From: Alphaproteobacteria bacterium
Lineage (GTDB): Bacteria > Pseudomonadota > Alphaproteobacteria > Rickettsiales > UBA6187
Direction: 5' to 3'
Assembly: GCA_024280585.1 (NCBI GenBank)
Contig: JAJRPW010000204.1
Coordinates: forward strand, 1 to 15,651
Length of the DNA stretch: 15,651 bases
Part shown: piece after piece, positions 6,792-14,322 of the stretch
Layout: every line of letters begins with the position of its first letter
Position numbering within the stretch: position 1 is the stretch's first letter
Position numbers and translations under genes: made by a program
The notes under the pieces: model-generated
Seen by the model: only the letters and a program-made list of their open reading frames with translations
Databases searched by the model: none
What the model was told of the DNA's origin: nothing

Positions 6792-7991
6792 TTACTTTTT
6801 CATTGATTCATTTATCGAATCGGGCAAAGGCAAAGTCTTTTCTATTTTACCAAGTATCGGCAATATCAATAGGAAATACGCGAAATAATAGAATGTCGCA
6901 GCCCTTGATAATATTACATAAATGCCCTCTGGCGGTTTTCCACCCAAATAACCAAGCAGTATGAAATTAGCCGTAAATAACCAGAAAAACAGCTTGAATA
7001 ACGGCTTATACGCACCACTTTTAACCTTAGAAGTATCAAGCCATGGCAACGCAAATAATATCAAAAGCGAGCCAAACATAAATATTACACCGCCTAATTT
7101 ATCCGGAATTGCCCGCAAAACTGCATAGAACGGCAAGAAATACCATTCAGGCACAATATGCGGCGGAGTCACCATTGGGTCAGCCGGGATATAATTATCC
7201 GGATGCCCCAGGTAATTGGGCGCAAAGAACACAAAATAAGCGAATATCAAGAAAAACACACCAAAGCCAAAGAAGTCCTTAACTGTATAATAAGGGTGGA
7301 AAGGAATTGTGTCGTCTTTGGTTTTAGGCTCAACGCCGGTTGGGTTGTTGGAGCCTGCACAATGCAGTGCCACAACATGAATAACAACCAGCCCTAATAT
7401 TACGAATGGCAGTAAGAAATGCAGCGCAAAGAATCTGTTCAAAGTCGGGTTATCGACCGAATATCCGCCCCAAAGCCACGTCACAATACCTTCACCAATG
7501 CCCGGAATTGCTGAGAAAAGATTGGTAATAACAGTCGCACCCCAATAGCTCATTTGCCCCCATGGCAATACATATCCCATGAATGCCGTGGCCATCATAG
7601 CTATGAAAATAATTATACCGAACCACCACAGAATTTCCCGCGGCGCTTTGTAAGAGCCATAATACATTCCGCGCAATATGTGCAAATATACCACTATAAA
7701 AAACATTGATGCGCCAACAGCATGGGTATATCTTATAAGCCAGCCATAATTCACATTACGCATGATATTTTCAACGCTGTTAAACGCCAAATCTGCATGA
7801 GGCGTATAATGCATAGCAAGAATTATACCCGTAACGATCTGAATCATAAGGGCTATTCCGGCCAAAGAACCAAAATTCCAGGCATAACTAAGGTTTTTTG
7901 GAACCTGATATTCATTTTGATGTTCTAGAAAGGTAAATATAGGCAAACGTGAATCAATCCACCCGACTATACCAGTTTTTTTACTGCTCAT
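6792..7991 (-). CDS. petB: Cytochrome b of the bc1 complex
   Basis: Integral membrane subunit that binds haems bL and bH and the Qo and Qi quinone sites. In the 399-residue sequence the four haem ligands are H90, H104, H191 and H205, with 14-residue spacing in each pair. The Qo-site motifs GYVLPWGQMSYWGATVITN (139-157) and PEWY (281-284) are intact, with several hydrophobic segments consistent with eight helices. The length is that of a full mitochondrial-type cytochrome b, not the split cytochrome b6/subunit IV form. It starts five bases after the petA stop and ends 16 bases before petC. Confidence 0.98.
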   Translation of the reverse strand: MSSKKTGIVGWIDSRLPIFTFLEHQNEYQVPKNLSYAWNFGSLAGIALMIQIVTGIILAMHYTPHADLAFNSVENIMRNVNYGWLIRYTHAVGASMFFIVVYLHILRGMYYGSYKAPREILWWFGIIIFIAMMATAFMGYVLPWGQMSYWGATVITNLFSAIPGIGEGIVTWLWGGYSVDNPTLNRFFALHFLLPFVILGLVVIHVVALHCAGSNNPTGVEPKTKDDTIPFHPYYTVKDFFGFGVFFLIFAYFVFFAPNYLGHPDNYIPADPMVTPPHIVPEWYFLPFYAVLRAIPDKLGGVIFMFGSLLILFALPWLDTSKVKSGAYKPLFKLFFWLFTANFILLGYLGGKPPEGIYVILSRAATFYYFAYFLLILPILGKIEKTLPLPDSINESMKK

Positions 7992-7996
7992 TTTCT

Positions 7997-8524
7997 TTAA
8001 CCAATTTTAATTACGTTATTATCGAGAAATTCATAAGGAGGCACAGGCAAATTAAGCGGAGCCGGACCTTTACGAATTCGGCCTGAAGTGTCATAATGTG
8101 AACCGTGACATGGGCAGAACCAGCCACCATAATCCCCCTTATTACCAAGAGGCACACAACCTAAATGAGTACAAACGCCAATAATAACAAGCCATTCATC
8201 CTTGCCGGGCTTAACCCGGTCTTCATCCCTTTGCGGGTCTGGCAAAACAGCCAGATCTTCAGCTCTTGCCGCTTCAATTTCCTCATTGGTTCTGCGACGG
8301 ATAAACACGGGTTTTCCGCGCCACATCACCCGAATAGACTGCCCTTTTTGGATGGACGATATATCCACCTCAGTTGAAGCCAAAGCAAGGACATCCGCCG
8401 AAGGGTTCAAAGAATCAACCAACGGCCAAACGAACGAAGCCGCACCAACACCGGCAACAGCGCCCGCCGTAAGCACTATAAAATCGCGCCTGGTCTTATC
8501 AGAATTTGCTGGAGAATCAGCCAT
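7997..8524 (-). CDS. petA: Ubiquinol-cytochrome c reductase Rieske iron-sulfur subunit
   Basis: 2Fe-2S protein that takes one electron from ubiquinol at the Qo site and moves to cytochrome c1. A twin-arginine motif (TRRDFIVL, residues 13-20 counted from 8530) precedes the single membrane anchor, so Tat export with an uncleaved anchor is expected. The cluster motifs CTHLGC (120-125) and CPCHGSHYD (139-147) supply two Cys, two His and the disulfide pair. Two ATGs lie six bases apart. I chose 8524 because the AGGG site is 9 bases from it but only 3 from the ATG at 8530; the difference is two residues. First gene of petABC-anmK. The protein depends on the Fe-S machinery encoded nearby. Confidence 0.96.
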   Translation of the reverse strand: MADSPANSDKTRRDFIVLTAGAVAGVGAASFVWPLVDSLNPSADVLALASTEVDISSIQKGQSIRVMWRGKPVFIRRRTNEEIEAARAEDLAVLPDPQRDEDRVKPGKDEWLVIIGVCTHLGCVPLGNKGDYGGWFCPCHGSHYDTSGRIRKGPAPLNLPVPPYEFLDNNVIKIG

Positions 8525-8619
8525 AAACATTTTCCCTAAGATTTTTTAAATTTGATATTATTTGTTTGTATAAAGAATAAGTTTAGAAAAATCCAGTATA
8601 ATTTTCTATAAAAAACTCA

Positions 8620-8637
8620 AAAACACTATGGTGTTTT
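8620..8637. promoter_or_regulatory. Short perfect palindrome in the pet/GST divergent region
   Basis: AAAACAC, spacer TATG, GTGTTTT: seven perfectly paired bases per arm. It lies where the -35 box of the GST-like gene would be and also upstream of petA on the other strand, so it could be an operator. As an RNA it would give only a weak, AT-rich hairpin. I do not recognise the binding protein. Confidence 0.4.
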
Positions 8638-8650
8638 AAAATGAACTTGT

Positions 8651-8656
8651 TATAAT
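8651..8656 (+). promoter_or_regulatory. -10 box of the GST-like gene, likely leaderless transcript
   Basis: A perfect TATAAT lies 6 bases before the ATG at 8663, so transcription would begin at about the start codon. There is no Shine-Dalgarno-like sequence in AATTTATG. No good -35 is present at 17 bases spacing (ATGGTG, which lies inside the palindrome). A leaderless mRNA is the simplest reading; the alternative is a start further upstream that I cannot see. Confidence 0.45.
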
Positions 8657-8662
8657 TAATTT

Positions 8663-9328
8663 ATGCGTAATTTATACCATTTTCCACTATGTCCTTTTTC
8701 TCGCAAAGTAAGGTTTATACTAGCCGAGAAAAACCTTGATTTTGAGCTTATTCAGGAGAATTTCTGGGAAAGGAGGCGGGATTTTGCTAATTTAAACCCT
8801 GCCATGCAAGTTCCGGTTCTGGTTGAAGATAACATTACTATTCCTGATAGTTATGCTATTTGTGAATATATTGACGCAAAATACCCTGAAAATAAATTAC
8901 TGGGCAACTCTCTTGAGGAAGGTGCGGGCATAAGGCGTCTCGTTTCATGGTTTGATAATAAATTCTATAATGAAGTCAGCAAATATCTTCTAAATGAGAA
9001 GGTTTTTCGTTTTTATACCGGCGTTGGCGGCACTCACTCCGATGCCATTAGGGTTGCCAAGGCTAATTTGCTGCCGCATTTGGAGTATATACGTTTTCTA
9101 ACGGATGGTTACCGCTGGCTAATGGGCGGGAAATTAACTTTGGCGGACATCGCCGCCGCGTCGCATATTTCGGTCATTGATTATTTAGAAGAAATTCCTT
9201 GGGATAACTTCCCTGAAGTTAAGGAGTGGTATGCTTTAATCAAGTCCCAGCCGAGCTTCAGGCCGATTTTGGCTGATCGCGTGCTTGGCTTTACCCCACC
9301 AAAACATTACGCTAATCTGGATTTTTAG
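8663..9328 (+). CDS. Glutathione S-transferase-like protein, probable FzlA
   Basis: Two-domain GST fold. The thioredoxin-like N-domain has YHFPLCPFSRKVRF (Cys at residue 10), a cis-proline in QVPVL (P51) and the glutathione-type motif PDSYAICEYI (61-70). The C-domain has the GGKLTLADIAAASH helix. The C-terminus, FRPILADRVLGFTPPKHYANLDF in two conserved pieces (FRPILADRV and HYANLDF), matches what I recall of the alphaproteobacterial FzlA group, GST-like proteins that bind FtsZ and control constriction in Caulobacter rather than conjugating glutathione. This is recognition from memory, so I leave the symbol blank; a plain GST or SspA-like protein is the alternative. It is transcribed divergently from petA. 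The length of 221 residues fits either family. Confidence 0.85.
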   Translation: MRNLYHFPLCPFSRKVRFILAEKNLDFELIQENFWERRRDFANLNPAMQVPVLVEDNITIPDSYAICEYIDAKYPENKLLGNSLEEGAGIRRLVSWFDNKFYNEVSKYLLNEKVFRFYTGVGGTHSDAIRVAKANLLPHLEYIRFLTDGYRWLMGGKLTLADIAAASHISVIDYLEEIPWDNFPEVKEWYALIKSQPSFRPILADRVLGFTPPKHYANLDF

Positions 9329-9436
9329 GGCTATAGTATTCTGCTTTGAAGTGACTGGTTGTTATTCTGCTTGCTCGATAGAATTTACCTTCATTTTTTA
9401 TTCAAAGTTCTATTGGGATTTGATAAGTAAAACTTT
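9329..9436 (+). other. Intergenic region before the envelope operon
   Basis: An AT-rich 108-base gap. It holds a direct repeat of TATTCTGCTT and an inverted repeat ATAGAA (9378-9383)/TTCTAT (9408-9413) around a T-rich loop. This is too weak to call a terminator. The promoter of the downstream operon should lie here, but I see no convincing hexamer pair. Confidence 0.35.
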
Positions 9437-10123
9437 ATGAAAAAATCTAAAAAAATACTTAACAATCAATATGTCCAGGCATTTTTATGCTGGCTTGTGC
9501 ATTTATATATCCGGTTTGTTTATCTTACTTGCAAGTGGGATCGGGCGGGTTTTGAGCATGCTGAAAAACTGGCTGAATCTGGCAAGCCGATCATTTTTGT
9601 TTTTTGGCATAGCAGATTGCTGATGATGCCATATTGTGCGCCGAAAAATATTAATATAAACATAGTTATTTCCAACCATTTGGACGGGCAATTAATTGCA
9701 AAAACGATAGGTTTTTTTGGATTTAAATCAATTCGTGGTTCAACGACAAAAGATGCTATTAAAGCCTATAAGGAAATCGTAAAAACCTTGAAAAATGGTG
9801 ACTGTATTGGTATAACGCCGGATGGGCCGAAAGGGCCTAGAATGCGTATTGGCGGTAATGTGGTGCGGATTGCCCAAAAAATGCAAATACCGATTATAGT
9901 CATGACTTATGCAACTAAATCCTGTAAACTCTTCAATAGCTGGGATCGGTTTATGCTGCCAAAGCCTTTTAGTAGAGGTGCTTTGCGCTGTAGTGAGCCA
10001 ATATGGATTGATGGCGACGATTTGCCTGGGCAAAGTAAGCGTCTTGAAGAAATAATGAATGATATGACGATGGAAGTTGATAAAAATGTGGGTATAACGC
10101 CAGTTGAGCCTGCGGAGAATTAG
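9437..10123 (+). CDS. DUF374 lysophospholipid acyltransferase family protein
   Basis: Membrane-associated acyltransferase of the LPLAT superfamily, DUF374/COG2121 branch. Motifs are FWHSRLLMMPY (56-66), SNHLDGQLIA, RGSTTKDAIKA and TPDGPKGPRMRI, the last being diagnostic for DUF374. A hydrophobic N-terminal segment (about 13-31) probably anchors it to the inner membrane. In alphaproteobacteria this family often sits directly before waaA, as here, where its TAG is followed immediately by the waaA ATG. An acyl transfer to lipid A or a related lipid is plausible, but the exact substrate cannot be read from the sequence. It lacks the HxxxxE-type LpxL motif context of the fourth gene in the operon, so the two are different acyltransferases. 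No strong ribosome binding site is visible. Confidence 0.88.
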   Translation: MKKSKKILNNQYVQAFLCWLVHLYIRFVYLTCKWDRAGFEHAEKLAESGKPIIFVFWHSRLLMMPYCAPKNININIVISNHLDGQLIAKTIGFFGFKSIRGSTTKDAIKAYKEIVKTLKNGDCIGITPDGPKGPRMRIGGNVVRIAQKMQIPIIVMTYATKSCKLFNSWDRFMLPKPFSRGALRCSEPIWIDGDDLPGQSKRLEEIMNDMTMEVDKNVGITPVEPAEN

Positions 10124-11395
10124 ATGATACTAAAATTATACCAGTTCATAACAAAAGTTGCCGGGCCGCTGATTGATTTATATCTATTGCGGCGCAAGGC
10201 GATTGGCAAGGAAGATCCTGTACGTTTCAAAGAGCGCCTGGGATATGCAGCGTTTCCGCGGCCAGCTGGGGCTTTGATATGGATTCATGCGGCGAGTGTT
10301 GGTGAGGCCTTGTCAGTTTTACCGCTTATGGACGGGGTTTCGAAGAAATATCCCGATTTTAATTTCCTGCTAACAACCGGCACAACAACATCGGCGAGAT
10401 TAATAGAAAGCAGGCTGCCGGATAAGGCTTTTCATCAATATATTCCAGTTGATCGCTTTTCTTCGGTAAGGCGTTTTTTAAAGCATTGGCAACCAGATTT
10501 GGCGCTGTGGGTTGAGTCGGAGCTTTGGCCGAATTTAATTATAGAAACCAGCAAATATTGTCCGATTATCCTGGTTAATGGTCGGATTTCCGAAGATTCA
10601 TATAGAAAATGGCAAAGATATAAATCTTTAGGGCAGCAGCTGCTTGGTAAGTTTGCGCTGACATTGCCGCAAAGTAAGCATGATGCCGAGCGTTTGGAAA
10701 AATTAGGTGCGAAGAATGTTAAATATGTTGGAAATATTAAATTTGATACGCCGGCACTGCCGTCAGATTCCCAGACTATGGGCGAATTAGTGGGGATGAT
10801 CGGGCAAAGGCCGGTGTGGATGGCAGCAAGTACCCATCCGGGAGAGGAAGAAATTATTGCCGATGTTCATCTTAAAATAAAAGAAGCGCATCCGGAGCTT
10901 TTAACAATTATAGCGCCGCGCCATCCTAAGCGTGCTGGGGATATATTGGAAAAACTTTGTGCAAAAGGTTTGAATATAGCCTCGCGTTCGCTGGAAGAGA
11001 AAATCTCCGATAAGGTGGATATATATTTGGCCGATACTTTGGGAGAATTGGGCGCGTTTTATCGTTTGGTGCCGATTGTTTTTATCGGTGGGTCATTGGT
11101 TGAGCGCGGCGGGCAAAATCCGCTGGAGGCAGCAAGGCTTGGTTGTACGATAATTTATGGACCGTATATGGATAATTTCCTGGAGATTAAACGCGAATTG
11201 GATAAAGAAGAGGCAGCCATATGTGTTAAAAATCAAAATGACCTGGAGGAAACCCTGGAGGAGCTGATTGTCGATCATGAAAAACAGGCAAAAATAGCTT
11301 CAAAAGCAAAGGAAGTGGTTGCAGATAAGGCCGGAATTCTGGACGCTTTTATTGATGAAATAACACCTTTTTTGCCTTCTGCAAAAAGAGCTTAG
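10124..11395 (+). CDS. waaA: 3-deoxy-D-manno-octulosonic acid transferase (Kdo transferase)
   Basis: GT30 glycosyltransferase that transfers Kdo from CMP-Kdo to lipid IVA at the inner membrane. The 423-residue protein shows HAASVGEALSV (residues 55-65, catalytic Glu61), the ESELWPN segment (131-137), NIKFD (204-208), STHPGEEE (236-243), APRHPKR (264-270) and GGSLVERGGQNPLEAA (322-337), all hallmarks of WaaA. The N-terminal hydrophobic stretch acts as membrane anchor. Whether it adds one or two Kdo residues cannot be told. It abuts the DUF374 gene with no gap and ends four bases before lpxK, so the three genes form one transcript. Confidence 0.97.
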   Translation: MILKLYQFITKVAGPLIDLYLLRRKAIGKEDPVRFKERLGYAAFPRPAGALIWIHAASVGEALSVLPLMDGVSKKYPDFNFLLTTGTTTSARLIESRLPDKAFHQYIPVDRFSSVRRFLKHWQPDLALWVESELWPNLIIETSKYCPIILVNGRISEDSYRKWQRYKSLGQQLLGKFALTLPQSKHDAERLEKLGAKNVKYVGNIKFDTPALPSDSQTMGELVGMIGQRPVWMAASTHPGEEEIIADVHLKIKEAHPELLTIIAPRHPKRAGDILEKLCAKGLNIASRSLEEKISDKVDIYLADTLGELGAFYRLVPIVFIGGSLVERGGQNPLEAARLGCTIIYGPYMDNFLEIKRELDKEEAAICVKNQNDLEETLEELIVDHEKQAKIASKAKEVVADKAGILDAFIDEITPFLPSAKRA

Positions 11396-11399
11396 CGAA

Positions 11400-12359
11400 A
11401 TGAGAATAAAACAGCCGCAATTTTGGAAAACGAATAATAAAATCAGTATGGCGCTGTGGCCATTATCACTTGTTTATCGATTAGTTACAAAAATTCGGGA
11501 AATGAGAGCCAAGCCCTTTAAATCGCAAATCCCTGTTATTTGCGTTGGTAATGTCAATATAGGTGGTGCGGGAAAAACACCGGTTACTATAGAGGTTGCA
11601 AAAATATTGCAGGAACAAGGGAAAAAAGTGGCGTTTCTAAGCCGTGGTTATGGCGGTTATTTATATGGTCCGGTGCGGGTTGATCTTGAAAAACATGATG
11701 CAAAACAAGTGGGCGATGAACCTTTATTACTGCGGGAAATAGCTCCTGTGTATGTTGCAAAAAATCGGACTGAAGGATTGAAGCTGATTAGCTTGAGCGA
11801 AACGGATGTGATTATAATGGATGATGGCCTGCAAAATCCGAATGTTGTAAAAGACATGTGTTTGCTGGTGATTGATGGTTCTTATGGCGTTGGTAATGGC
11901 CAGGTTCTGCCGGCAGGGCCTTTGCGCGAGTCTCTGCAAGCAGCGCTGAGTAAGGTTACTGCAACGATTTTTATAGGTGATGATGCAACCAAAATGTTGC
12001 CGTTGGAGACAAAAATAATAAGGGCAAAAATTTTACCGCATAACCATGAAAAATTTATAGGCAAGGATGTTATAGCTTTTGCCGGGATTGGTAATCCTGA
12101 AAAATTCTTTGGTAGCCTAAAGGAATTGGGAGGAAATATTATGAAGAAAGTATCTTTTCCGGATCATTATATGTATAAAGAGGCGGAATTAGAAAATCTG
12201 TTAAAAGAAGCAAATGAGTGTGGTGCAATGTTAGTTACAACAAAAAAGGATTTTGTACGTTTGGATGCGAAATATAAAGAAAAAATCCAGTATTTATCAA
12301 TAGAGATCTCTTTTTCTGACAAAGCTGTCCTGGAAGAAACATTAAAGCTGGTTTTTTAA
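11400..12359 (+). CDS. lpxK: Tetraacyldisaccharide 4'-kinase
   Basis: Inner-membrane kinase that phosphorylates the 4' position of the tetraacyl disaccharide to make lipid IVA, the acceptor for WaaA. The P-loop GNVNIGGAGKTP is at residues 50-61, followed by SRGYGG (81-86), VGDEPLLL, DDGLQN (141-146) and PAGPLRE (171-177). The hydrophobic N-terminal region (about 17-31) fits the family's membrane-embedded helix. The length of 319 residues is normal. The gene begins four bases after the waaA stop and ends one base before the next ATG. Confidence 0.97.
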   Translation: MRIKQPQFWKTNNKISMALWPLSLVYRLVTKIREMRAKPFKSQIPVICVGNVNIGGAGKTPVTIEVAKILQEQGKKVAFLSRGYGGYLYGPVRVDLEKHDAKQVGDEPLLLREIAPVYVAKNRTEGLKLISLSETDVIIMDDGLQNPNVVKDMCLLVIDGSYGVGNGQVLPAGPLRESLQAALSKVTATIFIGDDATKMLPLETKIIRAKILPHNHEKFIGKDVIAFAGIGNPEKFFGSLKELGGNIMKKVSFPDHYMYKEAELENLLKEANECGAMLVTTKKDFVRLDAKYKEKIQYLSIEISFSDKAVLEETLKLVF

Positions 12360-12360
12360 C

Positions 12361-13224
12361 ATGAAAAAAATCCGTCATTTATTAGAGTATGTTGTTATTA
12401 AAACAATTTTGTCTATCCTTGGCAGGCTTGATATTGCCACTGCATCTAATATCGGAGGCTGGGTAGCGAGAGTATTTTGTCCATTGCTAGGCGTGAATAA
12501 GAATGCTGTGCGTAACCTTAAAATGGCGATTCCTGAGTTGGATGACAAGCAAATCAAAGAAATTATATCTAAGATGTGGGATAATCTGGGACGTGTTGTG
12601 GCCGAGCTGCCGCATATGGCAAAATTAACTCCTGAAAAATTTAATGAGATAGCTGAAATAGAAGGGCTGGAGAATATTGAAAAAATGTCCAAAAATGGTG
12701 GATTTTTCTTTACAGGCCACATAGGAAACTGGGAGTTGGCGGCTATTGCGCCTTATCTGAATAATTGTCCGATACATATTGTCTATAGAACTGCGAATAA
12801 TCCTTATGTTGATAAAATGATTAATGGCTTTAGAAGCGGTTATAAAAAGGCGATAATTCCTAAAGGGTCGGCTGGAGCCAGGCAGATAATAAAGGCGCTG
12901 CGACAAAGCGACATTGTCGGAATGCTTATAGATCAAAAGCAAAATGACGGCCTGTCTGTGCCGTTTTTTGGTCATGATGCAATGACTGCTTCTGCTATTG
13001 TCAATTTATCCATGAAATATGATTGCTATTTATCCGGAATACAAATAATTAGAACTAAGGGGCATAAATTCAAGGTAAAAATTTATGAGCCTTTTAAATT
13101 TACAGATGATGATAATGAGTTGTCCGCCATGACTAAACTTAATAAAACATTAGAGGGCTGGATAAGAGAAAATCCGGGACAATGGTTTTGGATGCATAAT
13201 CGTTGGCCAAGGGCTAAGGTTTAA
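12361..13224 (+). CDS. LpxL/HtrB-type lipid A late acyltransferase
   Basis: Lipid A late acyltransferase family (COG1560), predicted to add a secondary acyl chain to Kdo-lipid A at the inner membrane. The catalytic HxxxxE motif is HIGNWE (H120, E125). Flanking motifs are VYRTANNPYVD (141-151), IPKGSAGARQIIKAL, LIDQKQ (189-194) and the C-terminal PGQWFWMHNRWPR. A hydrophobic N-terminal helix precedes the catalytic domain. At 287 residues it is in the usual range. It follows lpxK by one base, completing a lipid A/Kdo operon. Whether it is functionally LpxL or LpxM, or a long-chain enzyme, is not decidable from sequence reading alone. Confidence 0.92.
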   Translation: MKKIRHLLEYVVIKTILSILGRLDIATASNIGGWVARVFCPLLGVNKNAVRNLKMAIPELDDKQIKEIISKMWDNLGRVVAELPHMAKLTPEKFNEIAEIEGLENIEKMSKNGGFFFTGHIGNWELAAIAPYLNNCPIHIVYRTANNPYVDKMINGFRSGYKKAIIPKGSAGARQIIKALRQSDIVGMLIDQKQNDGLSVPFFGHDAMTASAIVNLSMKYDCYLSGIQIIRTKGHKFKVKIYEPFKFTDDDNELSAMTKLNKTLEGWIRENPGQWFWMHNRWPRAKV

Positions 13225-13306
13225 GTACAAGTAAGTAGAAAGCGTATCGTCGGCAGTTTAATAGGCTAAAATCCTCCCTATTACAATAACTTTTTTACTT
13301 GCACTT
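13223..13306. repeat. Inverted repeat with 60-base spacer after the acyltransferase gene
   Basis: AAGTACAAGTAA (13223-13234) and TTACTTGCACTT (13295-13306) pair at 11 of 12 positions. The left arm contains part of the stop codon of the acyltransferase gene, and the right arm contains the candidate -35 box of the chorismate mutase gene. It may be a small palindromic insertion or a folded 3' end of the envelope operon. It is not a textbook terminator, although T-runs flank the right arm. Confidence 0.45.
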
Positions 13307-13328
13307 TTTATAACTCAAGCATCATACT
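13299..13328 (+). promoter_or_regulatory. Candidate promoter of the chorismate mutase gene
   Basis: TTGCAC (13299-13304) and CATACT (13323-13328) are separated by 18 bases, with the ATG at 13351 and a weak AAAGG site 7 bases before it. Matches are moderate in an AT-rich region, so this is tentative. Confidence 0.3.
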
Positions 13329-13350
13329 ATAGTAATTAAAAGGTATAAAA

Positions 13351-14169
13351 ATGTCAGAAACTAAAGAAGATCTATCAAAATTTCGGGGGCAAATTGATGA
13401 AATTGATGGAAAAATAATTGCCCTTTTGCAGGGTAGAATAGAAATTGTTAGGCAGGTTGGTAAGCATAAAGCGAAAATGAGCCAGAGCCAAAGTTTTATT
13501 CGTGCCGGGCGTGAGGCAAATATGCTGCGGGATTTAACGCAAAAAATTGGTGATGAATTCCCGGCGGAGGCGATTGCTACAATCTGGCGGATGATTATTT
13601 CGACATCGCTTAATACAGAGCAAAATATGAGCATTTGTGCTTACGTTACTGCTGATGATAACACATGTTTTTGGCTGGCGCGGGAATATTATGGCTCGTT
13701 TATAAAGACTATAGTTGAAAATTCTGCTGATAAAGTTATTGAAAATGTAGCTTTGGGGCATACTGCTATTGGCATATTGCCGCTGGATGATAAATCTCCT
13801 TCGCCATGGTGGATTCGTCCTGAAAACGAGAAGAATAATATATATGTTTTTGCCCGCATTCCATTTATTGAACGTAATGATAATATTGCGCCGGTTTTGG
13901 CAATTGCTAATGTAATGCCTGAAGATACTAATGATGATGTGTCGGTTATAGTAGTTTCAAGCGATAAGGATGAAGTTGATATTAATGAAATATTTGCATC
14001 GCAAGGGGTGAGCATTGCTGTGCTATCGAGCCGGAATAATGACCATCTTATTGAGGCGGATAAATTTATTGCGGCCAGTTCAAAATTATTGGAAAATATT
14101 GAAAATAAATTAGGGTATAATTCAAAAATAAGATTGTTGGGGTCGTATGCGGCTCCGATAAAATCTTAG
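13351..14169 (+). CDS. Chorismate mutase (AroQ) with degenerate prephenate-dehydratase-like C-terminus
   Basis: Residues 1-95 are an AroQ-type all-helical chorismate mutase, which converts chorismate to prephenate. The likely active-site residues are R12, R29, K40, R54 and E55; E90 stands where E. coli has Gln88, and the E. coli Asp48 position is R51. Residues 95-272 resemble a prephenate dehydratase with its ACT end (REYYGSF, GHTAIGILPLDD, and a terminal IRLLGSYAAP like the LGSYP end of PheA), but the TRF catalytic motif and the ESRP motif are not visible. I infer a former P-protein fusion whose dehydratase half has lost catalysis. Together with hisC downstream it points to Tyr/Phe synthesis. 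Its TAG stop lies in the terminal repeat of the palindromic element that follows. Confidence 0.87.
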   Translation: MSETKEDLSKFRGQIDEIDGKIIALLQGRIEIVRQVGKHKAKMSQSQSFIRAGREANMLRDLTQKIGDEFPAEAIATIWRMIISTSLNTEQNMSICAYVTADDNTCFWLAREYYGSFIKTIVENSADKVIENVALGHTAIGILPLDDKSPSPWWIRPENEKNNIYVFARIPFIERNDNIAPVLAIANVMPEDTNDDVSVIVVSSDKDEVDINEIFASQGVSIAVLSSRNNDHLIEADKFIAASSKLLENIENKLGYNSKIRLLGSYAAPIKS

Positions 14170-14310
14170 GACTTACGCAGGAAGTCGTCTTTTTGTTTGT
14201 TTTGTCGTTAAAAATAACCTAAAAATACTCATGTACTTCGTGTACACTCCGTTTTTTAGAATATTTTTGCCTAAAAACAATTCAAAAATACTCGTCCTGC
14301 GTCAGTCCTA
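14167..14310. mobile_element. MITE-like palindrome flanked by TA
   Basis: Terminal inverted repeats of 14 bases (GGACTTACGCAGGA at 14169-14182, TCCTGCGTCAGTCC at 14295-14308, one mismatch) are flanked on both sides by TA (14167-14168, 14309-14310). The interior is also symmetric: the centre is TGTAC (14232-14236)/GTACA (14242-14246), exactly midway between the repeats, and the AT-rich arms between are imperfect inverse copies. There is no coding capacity. A TA duplication and this structure suit a non-autonomous element moved by an IS630/Tc1-mariner-type transposase, although an IS5-type mobiliser is possible. The transcribed element would fold into one long hairpin between chorismate mutase and hisC. 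Confidence 0.75.
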
Positions 14311-14322
14311 AAGGAAAAATAA

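Noticed and set aside
13308..14015. Several minus-strand open frames of 75-108 residues opposite chorismate mutase
   Set aside because: They overlap a conserved AroQ frame, show no family motif, and have no supporting start signals.
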